Assembly: GCF_000786215.1 (NCBI RefSeq)
Contig: NZ_JROG01000003.1
Coordinates: 248,001 to 312,000, forward strand
Origin: Sphingomonas sp. 35-24ZXX
GTDB taxonomy: Bacteria > Pseudomonadota > Alphaproteobacteria > Sphingomonadales > Sphingomonadaceae
Direction of reading: 5' to 3'
DNA length: 64,000 bases
A model generated the notes under the pieces. The model was not told the origin of the DNA. It searched no databases and saw only the letters and a list, made by a program, of their open reading frames with translations. Each line of letters opens with the position of its first letter. The stretch's first letter is position 1. The position numbers were made by a program, and so were the translations under genes. This document shows positions 16,811 to 25,182 of the stretch, piece by piece.

Positions 16811-19423
16811 ATGTTCGGGCAGAAGAATTCAGACTTGGGAACGGGCGACGCACCTCTTGCTGGTCTGCTGTCCGCACGTTCGCTGCTGGCCATCTCCTCT
16901 TTGTGGCCGGTCGTGATGGGCGTGCGGTCGGTGGCGATGCTGCTCACGGCGGCAGCCACAGGCTTTTCCAGCGCTTTGCTCACCGTGCCGTTCATGGTCG
17001 CCGCAACCGTCTCGGTGCTGATCGACCTTTGGATCTATATCCCGGCGCGGAGCGACTGGGCCCGCCAGGCCTTGGGCACGCGCTTCCCTAACCTGCTGTC
17101 GTCGACTGTCTGCGCGTCGTCCGTATGCTTTGCGTTCGCGCTGGTGAGCCTGGTGTCCGACATGTCGAACACCAGCGTGCTCGTGGGCCTGATGGCCCTG
17201 CTCGGCGCCTTGCTGCCGACGGTCGCCGTGCTGGTACCGCACCGGATGCTGATGTTCATGGTCAGCCTCGCGACCGGGCTGGGGGTGCTGCTGGCCAGCT
17301 GGAACCTGCACTTCGCGGTAGGAACCCTGGTCTTTCTACCTGCGATGCTGCTGGTGGCGATCGTCCGGAGCCAGGATGACCGCGACGAGGAAGCCGCGCT
17401 CGATCAGCAGAAGCTGAACAACGACCGGGCACGCTGCATGCTGTCCGACTATGAAAAGTCAGGCCGCGGCTGGTTCTGGGAAACCGACCGGCATGGCCGG
17501 ATCGTCTATATCAGCGCCGAGGCTGTGACCGCGATCGAAGCCGATCCCGGCACGATCATCGGCCAGCCGCTGAGCTCGGTGATCTGCTCGCCGGGCGCCG
17601 AAGGCGGCGGCAGCGAGCGCACCTTCAATTTCCATTTTTCCGCGCGCACGGCGTTCAGCGATCTGGCCGTTCGGGTCGCGCAGTCGCAGGAAGAGCGCGC
17701 CTGGTCGCTGTCCGGCGCACCATTCTATAACGAACTGGGCCAGTTCGTCGGGTTCCGCGGCCACGGCACCGACCTGACCGAGGTCCGGCGTTCGCACGAG
17801 GCAGTCACCCAGCTCGCCCGTTATGACAATCTCACCGGCCTTGCCAACCGCCTGTACATCAAGGAACTGTTCGAAAAGGCGTTGATCGGGCACCGCGGCG
17901 AGCCCAGCCCTTGCGCGCTGTTCCTGCTTGATCTCGACCGCTTCAAGCAGGTCAACGATACCCTGGGTCACCCGATCGGCGATGCCCTGCTCAAGCAGGT
18001 GTCCGAGCGGCTGAAGCGCACCATCGGCGAGAGCGGCGAAGTCGGCCGGCTGGGCGGGGACGAATTCCAGGTGGTTCTGCCCGGCATCATCAGCGAGGAT
18101 CGGCTCGCCGATATCGCCCGTTCGGTGATCGTCAACCTCAGCCATCCCTATATGGTCGAAGGCAACCAGATTGTCATCGGCGCATCGGTGGGCATTGCCA
18201 TCGCCGACGGCCGCCACCATCCCGGCGCGGAAACGCTGATCCGCAACGCCGACCTTGCGCTGTATTCAGCCAAGGAGAATGGTCGGGGGATCTGGAAATT
18301 CTACAGCGAGGACATGCACAAGGTCGCGCATGAACGCCGCGCTCTGGAAGGCGAATTGCGCGCCGCGTTGCAGGCTGGCGGAATGAGCGTCGCATATCAG
18401 CCGGTGATCAACGTGGCCAGCGAGACGATCAGCGGCTTCGAGGCTCTGGCGCGCTGGAACCATCCGGTGCGCGGTCCGATCAGTCCGGCGGCGTTCGTGC
18501 CGATCGCCGAGGAATCGGGCCTGATCATGCAACTGGGCGAGTGGGTGCTGCGGACCGCCTGTGCCGATGCGGCCGCCTGGCCGCGCCAGGTGCGGGTCGC
18601 GGTGAACGTGTCGCCGATCCAGTTCGCAGACCCTGCGTTTCCTTCGATCGTGCTCAACGCGCTGGCGCAGAGCGGGCTGGAGCCCGAACGGCTCGAGCTG
18701 GAAATCACCGAAAGCGTGTTCCTCGACGACAAGCTCGATGCAACCCGGATATTCGAACGACTCAAGGGCATTGGCGTCCGCCTGGCGCTCGACGATTTCG
18801 GCACCGGCTATTCGGCGCTCGGCTATCTGCGCAGCGCGCCGTTCGACAAGATCAAGATCGACCAGAGCTTCGTGCGCGGGGCTGCGCAGTCGGGTAGCGC
18901 CAACAGCGCCATCATCCGCTCGATCGTGTCGCTGGCCGAAGCGCTGAACATGGAGACCACCGCCGAGGGCGCGGAGACCGTCGACGAGCTGGAGCTGATC
19001 CGGTCGCTGGGGTGCAGCCACGTCCAGGGCTACATCTACGGCAAACCCGTGGGCCTGGCCGAAGCGATCGAGCGCATGGCGGGGATCGACAGCCATGTCG
19101 AACCGATCGGCCACAAGCACAGCCGCGAGACGCGATACAAGGTGCTGCGGACCATCGGGATCTACCACGACGGCTTCTGCTATCCTGCCAAGATCAAGAA
19201 CATTTCTCCGGGCGGTGCGCTGATCGAGGGGCTGTGGGACGTGCCGCCGGGGACCGAGTTCGAAGTGGCGCTGGGCGCCAATCTGAAGGTGCGTGCGATC
19301 GCTCGCTGGTCGATCGAGGATCGCTCGGGGCTGCAGTTCGAAATGCCGATCAGCCTTGAACGCTTCCGCCAGTCCAGCCCGCCGCAGATCCCCACCGGTT
19401 TCCCCGAGCAAATGCGCGCCTGA
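16811..19423 (+). CDS. Membrane-bound PAS-GGDEF-EAL-PilZ cyclic di-GMP protein
   Basis: An 870-residue inner-membrane signalling protein. About six hydrophobic segments occupy roughly residues 20-200, then a PAS-like domain (RGWFWETDRHGRIVYIS), a GGDEF domain with intact RLGGDEF and LDLDRFKQVND, an EAL domain with EALARW, DDFGTGYS and KIDQSF, and a C-terminal PilZ-like domain ending the chain (KIKNISPGGALIEG). It can in principle make, break and bind cyclic di-GMP in one molecule. Start: ATG at 16811 or GTG at 16793, the latter extending six residues. Monocistronic by spacing. Confidence 0.92.
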   Translation: MFGQKNSDLGTGDAPLAGLLSARSLLAISSLWPVVMGVRSVAMLLTAAATGFSSALLTVPFMVAATVSVLIDLWIYIPARSDWARQALGTRFPNLLSSTVCASSVCFAFALVSLVSDMSNTSVLVGLMALLGALLPTVAVLVPHRMLMFMVSLATGLGVLLASWNLHFAVGTLVFLPAMLLVAIVRSQDDRDEEAALDQQKLNNDRARCMLSDYEKSGRGWFWETDRHGRIVYISAEAVTAIEADPGTIIGQPLSSVICSPGAEGGGSERTFNFHFSARTAFSDLAVRVAQSQEERAWSLSGAPFYNELGQFVGFRGHGTDLTEVRRSHEAVTQLARYDNLTGLANRLYIKELFEKALIGHRGEPSPCALFLLDLDRFKQVNDTLGHPIGDALLKQVSERLKRTIGESGEVGRLGGDEFQVVLPGIISEDRLADIARSVIVNLSHPYMVEGNQIVIGASVGIAIADGRHHPGAETLIRNADLALYSAKENGRGIWKFYSEDMHKVAHERRALEGELRAALQAGGMSVAYQPVINVASETISGFEALARWNHPVRGPISPAAFVPIAEESGLIMQLGEWVLRTACADAAAWPRQVRVAVNVSPIQFADPAFPSIVLNALAQSGLEPERLELEITESVFLDDKLDATRIFERLKGIGVRLALDDFGTGYSALGYLRSAPFDKIKIDQSFVRGAAQSGSANSAIIRSIVSLAEALNMETTAEGAETVDELELIRSLGCSHVQGYIYGKPVGLAEAIERMAGIDSHVEPIGHKHSRETRYKVLRTIGIYHDGFCYPAKIKNISPGGALIEGLWDVPPGTEFEVALGANLKVRAIARWSIEDRSGLQFEMPISLERFRQSSPPQIPTGFPEQMRA

Positions 19424-19486
19424 CCGCGTGACAGCATCTGCAAGGGCGGATAAGAGATAGGCTCTGTCTCTGCCCGGAGGTCCCGC

Positions 19487-20110
19487 ATGATCCGCTCGAT
19501 TGCCCCCGCCCTGTTGCTGTTGACCCCCCTGACCCTGGCGGCATGCTCGCCAGCTGGCGATACGTCCGAGGCGCCGTTGCCAAAGGGCGCCTGGCAGCTT
19601 GCGGCGGACCAGTCTCAAGTCGCCTTTGTGTCGGTCAAGGCTGGCAATGTCGGTGAAGCCCACAGCTTCAAGACCGTGGCCGGGTCGGTCGAGCCCGATG
19701 GCACGGTAGCGCTCGCCATCGACCTCGCCAGCGTCGAAACCAATGTCGATATCCGCAACGAGCGGATGCGCGACATGCTGTTCGAAGTGGTCAGCTTTCC
19801 GCAGGCCAAGCTTTCCGCCAAGATCGACCCTGCCGCGATCAGTGCGCTCAAGCCCGGCGAACGCAAGGCGATGACCGTGCCGGTCACGCTCGATCTGCAC
19901 GGCACCACCAACAGCATCGAGGCGCGGTTGATGGTCACCCGTCTGGCCGGTGACAGCGTGCTGGTCGAAACCAGCGCGCCGCTGATCGTCGATGCAGCTG
20001 CCGTGGGGTTGGGCGATGGCGTCGAAAAGCTGCGCGCGGTCGCCAACCTTCCGGCGATCAGCACGGCGGTGCCCGTCACCGCGTCTTTGGTGTTCAAGCC
20101 GAAGGCCTGA
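19487..20110 (+). CDS. YceI-family lipoprotein
   Basis: A 207-residue protein with a lipobox (LAAC, cysteine at residue 19) and a YceI-like lipocalin-type beta-barrel: GAWQLAADQSQVAFVSVKAG at its start and LDLHGTTNSIEARLMVTRL later. YceI domains bind isoprenoid or fatty lipids in the periplasm. An AGGTCCCGC stretch before 19487 offers a weak ribosome site. It lies 34 bases before the first sulfatase-locus operator but does not appear to be under it. Confidence 0.9.
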   Translation: MIRSIAPALLLLTPLTLAACSPAGDTSEAPLPKGAWQLAADQSQVAFVSVKAGNVGEAHSFKTVAGSVEPDGTVALAIDLASVETNVDIRNERMRDMLFEVVSFPQAKLSAKIDPAAISALKPGERKAMTVPVTLDLHGTTNSIEARLMVTRLAGDSVLVETSAPLIVDAAAVGLGDGVEKLRAVANLPAISTAVPVTASLVFKPKA

Positions 20111-20126
20111 AGGCGCATTGCAGCGC

Positions 20127-20161
20127 TTGCACCGGACAATAAACTGACATAGCTTGTGTCA
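20127..20161 (+). promoter_or_regulatory. Promoter with operator for the first sulfatase
   Basis: TTGCAC (20127-20132) and TAGCTT (20150-20155), 17 bases apart, form a possible promoter. The 17-bp operator TGACATAGCTTGTGTCA (20145-20161) covers the -10 hexamer, so a bound protein would block polymerase. The same geometry recurs at 22018. Confidence 0.65.
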
Positions 20162-20200
20162 AAAGGTGCTGCGGCACCGACGACGCAGGAGGAAAAAGGC

Positions 20201-22021
20201 TTGTCCGGATCAAGGCCGTTTGCGCTTGTCGCGCTTGCGCTGGCCGTTGCGGCGGCGGTGCCCTATTCTCAACGCGCTCCGCTACCGAGCACCACGGCAC
20301 CGGCCGGTACAGCGGAGGCGACACCTGCACCTGCGCAAGCGCCCAATTTCGTGGTGTTGCTGGCCGACGATCTCGCGCTGATGGACCTCGGGATCTACGG
20401 AGGGGAAGCGCGGACACCGCATATTGACGCGCTGGCGCGGCGCGGGCGAATGTTCACCCGGCACTATACCTCGCCTTTGTGTTCGCCTTCGCGAGCGATG
20501 CTGCTGACCGGGCTCGACAACCATCGCACCGGCGTGTCGACCATTCCTGAGGTGATCCCTCAGGAGCATGTCGGCAAGAAGGGCTATTCGCTGCGCTTCG
20601 AGCCCGGCGTCACCACCATCTCCACGCGGCTGCGGCAGCGTGGCTATCGCACCTATATGACCGGCAAGTGGCATCTGGGCCGGGGGAAGGGCGATCTGCC
20701 CAATTCGCACGGGTTCGACCGCTCGTTCGTGCTCGACGCCTCGGGGGCGGACAACTGGGAGCAGAAATCCTATATTCCCTATTATGCCACGGCGCCGTGG
20801 TTCGAAGATGGCAAGCCGGCGACTTTGCCCAAGGATTTCTATTCCTCGCGCTTCCTGGTCGACCGGATGATCGACTACATCGATGCGGGCGATCGGCATC
20901 AGCCGTTCTTTGCCTATATCGGGTTCCAGGCGGTCCACATTCCGGTCCAGGCGCCCAAGGCGTTCACGCAGAAATATGCCGACACCTATCGTGAGGGCTG
21001 GGCAGCGATGCGCAAGGCGCGCTGGCAGCGGGCGAAAGCGATCGGGCTGATCCCGCAAGGCGCGCCACTGGCCGATCCGCCCCAGGGTCTGCGGCGCTGG
21101 GAGAGCCTGTCGGGGGAAGAGCAGGCGCTGTTCGCGCGGCACATGGCGATCAACGCCGGCATGATCGAGGCAATGGACCATCATATCGGCCGGCTTGTCG
21201 CGCATCTCAAGCGCACCGGTCAGTATGACAACACGGTCTTCGTGTTCACGTCCGACAACGGACCGGAGCCGAGCAATCCGATGGCAACCACGCGCACCAT
21301 GGACTGGTGGACATGGGCCAACGGTTACAGTGTGTCGGCCGACAACTGGGGTGAGAAGGGGACCTATGCTTTCATAGGTCCCGAATTTGCCAATGCTGCG
21401 GCGTCGCCTGGCGCGATGTTCAAATTCTACACCAGCGAAGGCGGTCTGCATGTTCCGATGGTGATGGCGGGGCCCGGCGTTACGCCCGCAGCGCCGAGCG
21501 GCGCCATGACGACAGTCAGCGACATTGCACCGACCCTGCTCGCGCTGGCGGGCGAAACGGCTGATGGGACGGCGTTCGACGGCCTGTCGCTGATGCCGGT
21601 GCTGACCGGAGCCAGCGACACGGTCCGTTCGGCCGAGGTCGCGACGGGCTTCGAGGTGTCCGGCAATGCCGCGCTGTTCAAGGGCAGCTACAAGCTGGTT
21701 CGCAATCTGGCGCCTTATGGCGACGGCGTCTGGCGCCTGTTCGATATTGCCAGCGATCCGGGGGAGACCCGCGATCTGAGCAAGGAGCAGCCGGCAAAAT
21801 TCCGCGAGCTGATGGCCGATTATCGTCTCTATGCAAAGCGCAACGGCGTGCTCGAGATGCCCGAAGGCTATGATTCCACGCGGCAGATCGCGTCCAACAC
21901 GCTCCGCAAATTGGTGGCCCGATATGCCGCGGCGCTGGCGGTGGCGAGCGCGGTTCTGGTCGTGGGATCATACGCCCTGCTGCGCTGGATCAGACGCCGC
22001 CGCCGCCGCTCTGCAGCTTGA
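20201..22021 (+). CDS. Membrane-anchored formylglycine sulfatase (arylsulfatase type)
   Basis: A 606-residue type I sulfatase that would hydrolyse a sulfate ester in the periplasm. The signature is CSPSRAMLLTG with Cys94 as the residue converted to formylglycine; metal ligands appear in LLADDLA and FTSDNGPEPSN, and GKWHLG is intact. An N-terminal hydrophobic signal is followed by a Pro/Ala linker, and a C-terminal membrane helix (about residues 574-595) ends in an arginine-rich tail, so the enzyme is tethered to the inner membrane. The start is taken as TTG 20201 because AGGAGG lies seven bases upstream; the earlier in-frame GTG at 20156 is inside the operator. Substrate unknown. Confidence 0.93.
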   Translation: MSGSRPFALVALALAVAAAVPYSQRAPLPSTTAPAGTAEATPAPAQAPNFVVLLADDLALMDLGIYGGEARTPHIDALARRGRMFTRHYTSPLCSPSRAMLLTGLDNHRTGVSTIPEVIPQEHVGKKGYSLRFEPGVTTISTRLRQRGYRTYMTGKWHLGRGKGDLPNSHGFDRSFVLDASGADNWEQKSYIPYYATAPWFEDGKPATLPKDFYSSRFLVDRMIDYIDAGDRHQPFFAYIGFQAVHIPVQAPKAFTQKYADTYREGWAAMRKARWQRAKAIGLIPQGAPLADPPQGLRRWESLSGEEQALFARHMAINAGMIEAMDHHIGRLVAHLKRTGQYDNTVFVFTSDNGPEPSNPMATTRTMDWWTWANGYSVSADNWGEKGTYAFIGPEFANAAASPGAMFKFYTSEGGLHVPMVMAGPGVTPAAPSGAMTTVSDIAPTLLALAGETADGTAFDGLSLMPVLTGASDTVRSAEVATGFEVSGNAALFKGSYKLVRNLAPYGDGVWRLFDIASDPGETRDLSKEQPAKFRELMADYRLYAKRNGVLEMPEGYDSTRQIASNTLRKLVARYAAALAVASAVLVVGSYALLRWIRRRRRRSAA

Positions 22022-22052
22022 CCGGCGGACATTATTGACATAGCCTGTGTCA
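22018..22052 (+). promoter_or_regulatory. Promoter with operator for the GST-sulfatase genes
   Basis: TTGACC (22018-22023) and TAGCCT (22041-22046), 17 bases apart, with operator TGACATAGCCTGTGTCA (22036-22052) on the -10. This is the copy closest to a true dyad. It gives the downstream genes their own regulated promoter in addition to read-through from the first sulfatase. Confidence 0.65.
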
Positions 22053-22073
22053 ATAAAAGAGGTGGAGAGAAGC

Positions 22074-23102
22074 ATGCACGCTGTCGAACTGCTGGGAGCG
22101 CCGGGCTCGCCGTATACCCGCAAGATGCTGGCACTGCTGCGCTACCGGGCGATCCCCTATCGGATGATCTGGGGCAGCCATATGCAACCCCCGCAGGGCT
22201 ATCCGGTGCCCAAGGTCAAGCTGCTCCCGACCTTCTATTTCGGTGAGGGCGATGCGCGCGAGGCGGTGGTCGATTCCACCCCGATCATCCGCCGATTGGA
22301 AACCGAATATGCAGGGCGCTCGGTGCTGCCGGAAGATGAGCTGCTCGGATTTCTCGATCTGCTGATCGAGGATTTTGCCGACGAGTGGATGACCAAGGCG
22401 ATGTTCCACTATCGCTGGCACTATTCCGAGGATGCGGCCAATGCTGGGCCGCTGCTCATCTTCTGGCAAAGCCCGACCTATCCCGATGATGTGGCTCAGC
22501 AGATGGCCGACGGCTTTGCCAGGCGCCAGATCGACCGGCTGTATGTCGTCGGATCGACTGATGTCACCGCGCCGATCATCGAGGCAAGCTACACCCGCCT
22601 GGTGGGCATCCTCGACCGTATGGTGTCGCGGACGGGCTTCATGCTGGGGACGCGGCCGTCGGCGGCCGATTTTGCCATCTATGCGCAGCTCACCCAGCTG
22701 GGCATCGTCGACCCTACGCCGGCACGGATCATGGCCGGGGCCGCGCCCCGGTTGCGCGCCTGGCTTGACCGGGTTGAGGATCTCTCAGGCCTGCCGGACG
22801 GAACATGGCTGGCAGCCGATGCGCTGGCCGGCCATCTGGCAGAGCTGCTGGCCGAGATCGGCCGTGTCTATGTGCCCTTCCTGCTCGCCAATGCACGCGC
22901 TGCTGCGGCCGGGCAGAGCGATTTCGAGACCGAGATCGACGGCAAGAGGTGGACGCAGCCGGTGTTTCCCTATCAGGCCAAGTGCCTGATGACGTTGCGG
23001 TCGGCGCGTGAGGCGCTGTCGGGTGATGCACGCGTGGCGCTGGACGCGCTGCTCGATGGCAGCGGTTGCGAGGCGATGTTCGCCGACGAGGTGGCGGCAT
23101 GA
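22074..23102 (+). CDS. Long glutathione S-transferase-like protein
   Basis: A 342-residue protein with an N-terminal thioredoxin-like GST domain (ELLGAPGSPYTRKMLALLRY; Ser/Tyr in the usual active-site turn) and an all-helical C-terminal domain (ADFAIYAQLTQLG). About 100 residues follow beyond a usual GST length. It is cytoplasmic, with no signal. GGAGAGA precedes the ATG at 22074; a GTG at 22047 lies inside the operator. Its stop overlaps the next sulfatase start. A role in conjugation, ether cleavage or detoxification of the de-sulfated compound is possible, but nothing in the sequence fixes it. Confidence 0.8.
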   Translation: MHAVELLGAPGSPYTRKMLALLRYRAIPYRMIWGSHMQPPQGYPVPKVKLLPTFYFGEGDAREAVVDSTPIIRRLETEYAGRSVLPEDELLGFLDLLIEDFADEWMTKAMFHYRWHYSEDAANAGPLLIFWQSPTYPDDVAQQMADGFARRQIDRLYVVGSTDVTAPIIEASYTRLVGILDRMVSRTGFMLGTRPSAADFAIYAQLTQLGIVDPTPARIMAGAAPRLRAWLDRVEDLSGLPDGTWLAADALAGHLAELLAEIGRVYVPFLLANARAAAAGQSDFETEIDGKRWTQPVFPYQAKCLMTLRSAREALSGDARVALDALLDGSGCEAMFADEVAA

Positions 23103-24760
23103 TCCGCAAGGTCCTTCTCGCGCTGCTGGTGGTGGCGATCGCAGGCGGAACCTGGGCCTGGTTCAACAAGAGCACGGTTCTGCTGTTTGCAGCATCGCGT
23201 TTTGGCAAGCACGAGGTGGGTCCCCAGCGCGAGGTGGCTTGGCAGCGGGGCCCCGATACGCCCAGTGTTCCCGCCGACAAGCGGCCGCCCAATATCGTGT
23301 TCATCCTGGCCGATGATCTGGGGATCAACGATATCTCGACCTTTGGCGGCGGCGTCGCGGGCGGCCGGGTGCCCACCCCCAATATCGATCGGCTGGCCGC
23401 CGAAGGCGCGCTGTATTCCAATGCCTATGCCGGGACCGCGAGCTGCGCGCCGTCACGCGCGATGATCCTCACCGGGCGCTATCCCACGCGCACCGGGTTC
23501 GAATTCACGCCCACCCCCGACGGCATGGGCCGCATCGTCTCGGCGCTGTCGGCGGAGATGAATTCGGGGCTGCCACCGCTGACCTACAAGGAAGCCGCAG
23601 TGGAAGGCGCGCCCGATTTCGACGGCCAGGGCCTTCCCGGCAGCGAACGCACGATCGCCGAAATCTTGAAGCCTGCAGGCTATCACAGCGTGCATATCGG
23701 CAAGTGGCACCTGGGCGACGGCCCCGAGTTCAGCGCCAATGCGCAGGGTTTCGACGAAAGCCTGCTGATGGCAAGCGCGCTGCATTTGCCCGAGGATGAT
23801 CCCAACGTCGTCAACGCCAAGCTCGATTTCGACCCCATCGACAAGTTCCTGTGGGCGCGGATGCAATATGCGACCAGCTACAATGGCGGCGAGTGGTTCA
23901 AGCCGCGCGGCTATCTGGCCGACTACTGGACCGACGAGGCGATCAAGGTGATCGAGGCCAACCGCAACCGCCCGTTCTTCCTCTATCTGGCACACTGGAA
24001 CGTGCACACGCCGTTGCAGGCGACCAAGGCGGATTACGAGGCCGTGGGCGATATCAAGCCGCATCGCCTGCGGGTCTATGCCGCCATGGTTCGCGCGCTC
24101 GACCGCAGCGTGGGCCGTATCATGGCGTCACTCAAGCAGCAGGGTCTCGACGACAACACCATCATCGTCTTTTCCAGCGATAATGGCGGGGCGGGCTATA
24201 TCGGCCTGCCTGAGGTCAATGACCCCTATCGCGGCTGGAAGCTGACCCTGTTCGAAGGCGGCATTCGCGTGCCGATGTTCGTGCGCTGGCCGGCTCGGGT
24301 GAAGCCGGGGAGCAAGATCGATACGCCTGTCGCGCATATCGACCTGATGCCCACCTTCGCCAAGGCGGGCGGTGCCCCGCTTCCTGCGGGACTCGAGATT
24401 GATGGCGTCGATCTGCTGGGCGAGGACCCGGCCAATCCGGTGGGCAGGCGAGCCGATGACGCGATCTACTGGCAGAGCGCCTATTACCGCGTCGTGCGAC
24501 AGGGGGACTGGAAGCTTCAGGTCACCGAGCGACCGCGCAAGACGTGGCTGTTCAACCTCAAGAGTGACCCCACCGAAAAGCGCGATCTTGCCGCCAGCAA
24601 TCCGGCCAAGGTGGCGCAACTCAAGGCGCTGCTCGACAAGCACCAGCGCGGCGCACGCAAGCCGCTGTATCCGCACACCATCGAGGCGCCGGTGGCGGTC
24701 GACAAGCCTTTGGGCGTGAAGTTCAGGAAGGGCGATCCCTATATCTACTGGCCCAACTGA
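23099..24760 (+). CDS. Membrane-anchored formylglycine sulfatase
   Basis: A 553-residue sulfatase. Residues 5-20 form an uncleaved-looking signal anchor (KVLLALLVVAIAGGTWAWF), then the catalytic domain: FILADDLG metal ligands, the CAPSRAMILTGRYPTRTG signature with Cys116 as formylglycine precursor, GKWHLGDG and VFSSDNGG. The start overlaps the stop of the GST-like gene by four bases (ATGA). It differs clearly from the first sulfatase, so the locus probably handles two ester types or two positions on one molecule. It ends WPN with its stop overlapping the next start by one base. Confidence 0.93.
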   Translation: MIRKVLLALLVVAIAGGTWAWFNKSTVLLFAASRFGKHEVGPQREVAWQRGPDTPSVPADKRPPNIVFILADDLGINDISTFGGGVAGGRVPTPNIDRLAAEGALYSNAYAGTASCAPSRAMILTGRYPTRTGFEFTPTPDGMGRIVSALSAEMNSGLPPLTYKEAAVEGAPDFDGQGLPGSERTIAEILKPAGYHSVHIGKWHLGDGPEFSANAQGFDESLLMASALHLPEDDPNVVNAKLDFDPIDKFLWARMQYATSYNGGEWFKPRGYLADYWTDEAIKVIEANRNRPFFLYLAHWNVHTPLQATKADYEAVGDIKPHRLRVYAAMVRALDRSVGRIMASLKQQGLDDNTIIVFSSDNGGAGYIGLPEVNDPYRGWKLTLFEGGIRVPMFVRWPARVKPGSKIDTPVAHIDLMPTFAKAGGAPLPAGLEIDGVDLLGEDPANPVGRRADDAIYWQSAYYRVVRQGDWKLQVTERPRKTWLFNLKSDPTEKRDLAASNPAKVAQLKALLDKHQRGARKPLYPHTIEAPVAVDKPLGVKFRKGDPYIYWPN

Positions 24761-25182
24761 TGGCCCAGCTGTTTCCTCAGCCTGAACGCGCGGTCGGACC
24801 CACGCCATCGTCGCGCTTTCTGGCGCTCTGCGGCGTTCTGGCGGTCATTCCGGGCAGCATTCACGTGTTCCTGCCCGATGGCGGTGCCGGCGTGATTGCG
24901 GGGATCGATCTGGCCGCAGGTGGTGAGCGCATCGTCAGCGTGTTCGCCTGGGCGGGCGCAACGCAGATCGCCTGGGGGCTGATGATGCTGGCGGCGGCGC
25001 TGCGCTACCGCGCGCTGGTGCCGCTGGCGCTGCTGCTTCTGCTGCTGGAACGAATGCTGCACGCGCTCAACTTCTGGGTGCTCAAGTCGGGCACGCACCA
25101 CCCGCCGGAAAGCTATGCCGTGCTGGTGGCACTGCCCGTCATTGCGCTGTTCCTGCTGCTGGCGTTGCGGCGTCGCGGATGA
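24760..25182 (+). CDS. Small four-helix membrane protein of the sulfatase operon
   Basis: A 140-residue hydrophobic protein with about four membrane helices (around residues 22-40, 58-78, 84-100, 118-136) and charged ends. No family recognised. Its start overlaps the sulfatase stop (TGATG), so it is translated with it. Its last 44 bases overlap the 3' end of the facing formylglycine-generating enzyme gene. It could be a partner or anchor of the sulfatase; this is a guess from context. Confidence 0.75.
   Translation: MAQLFPQPERAVGPTPSSRFLALCGVLAVIPGSIHVFLPDGGAGVIAGIDLAAGGERIVSVFAWAGATQIAWGLMMLAAALRYRALVPLALLLLLLERMLHALNFWVLKSGTHHPPESYAVLVALPVIALFLLLALRRRG

Noticed and set aside
20156-20200. 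GTG 20156 as sulfatase start
   Set aside because: It would start within the operator and has no ribosome site; TTG 20201 has AGGAGG at good spacing.
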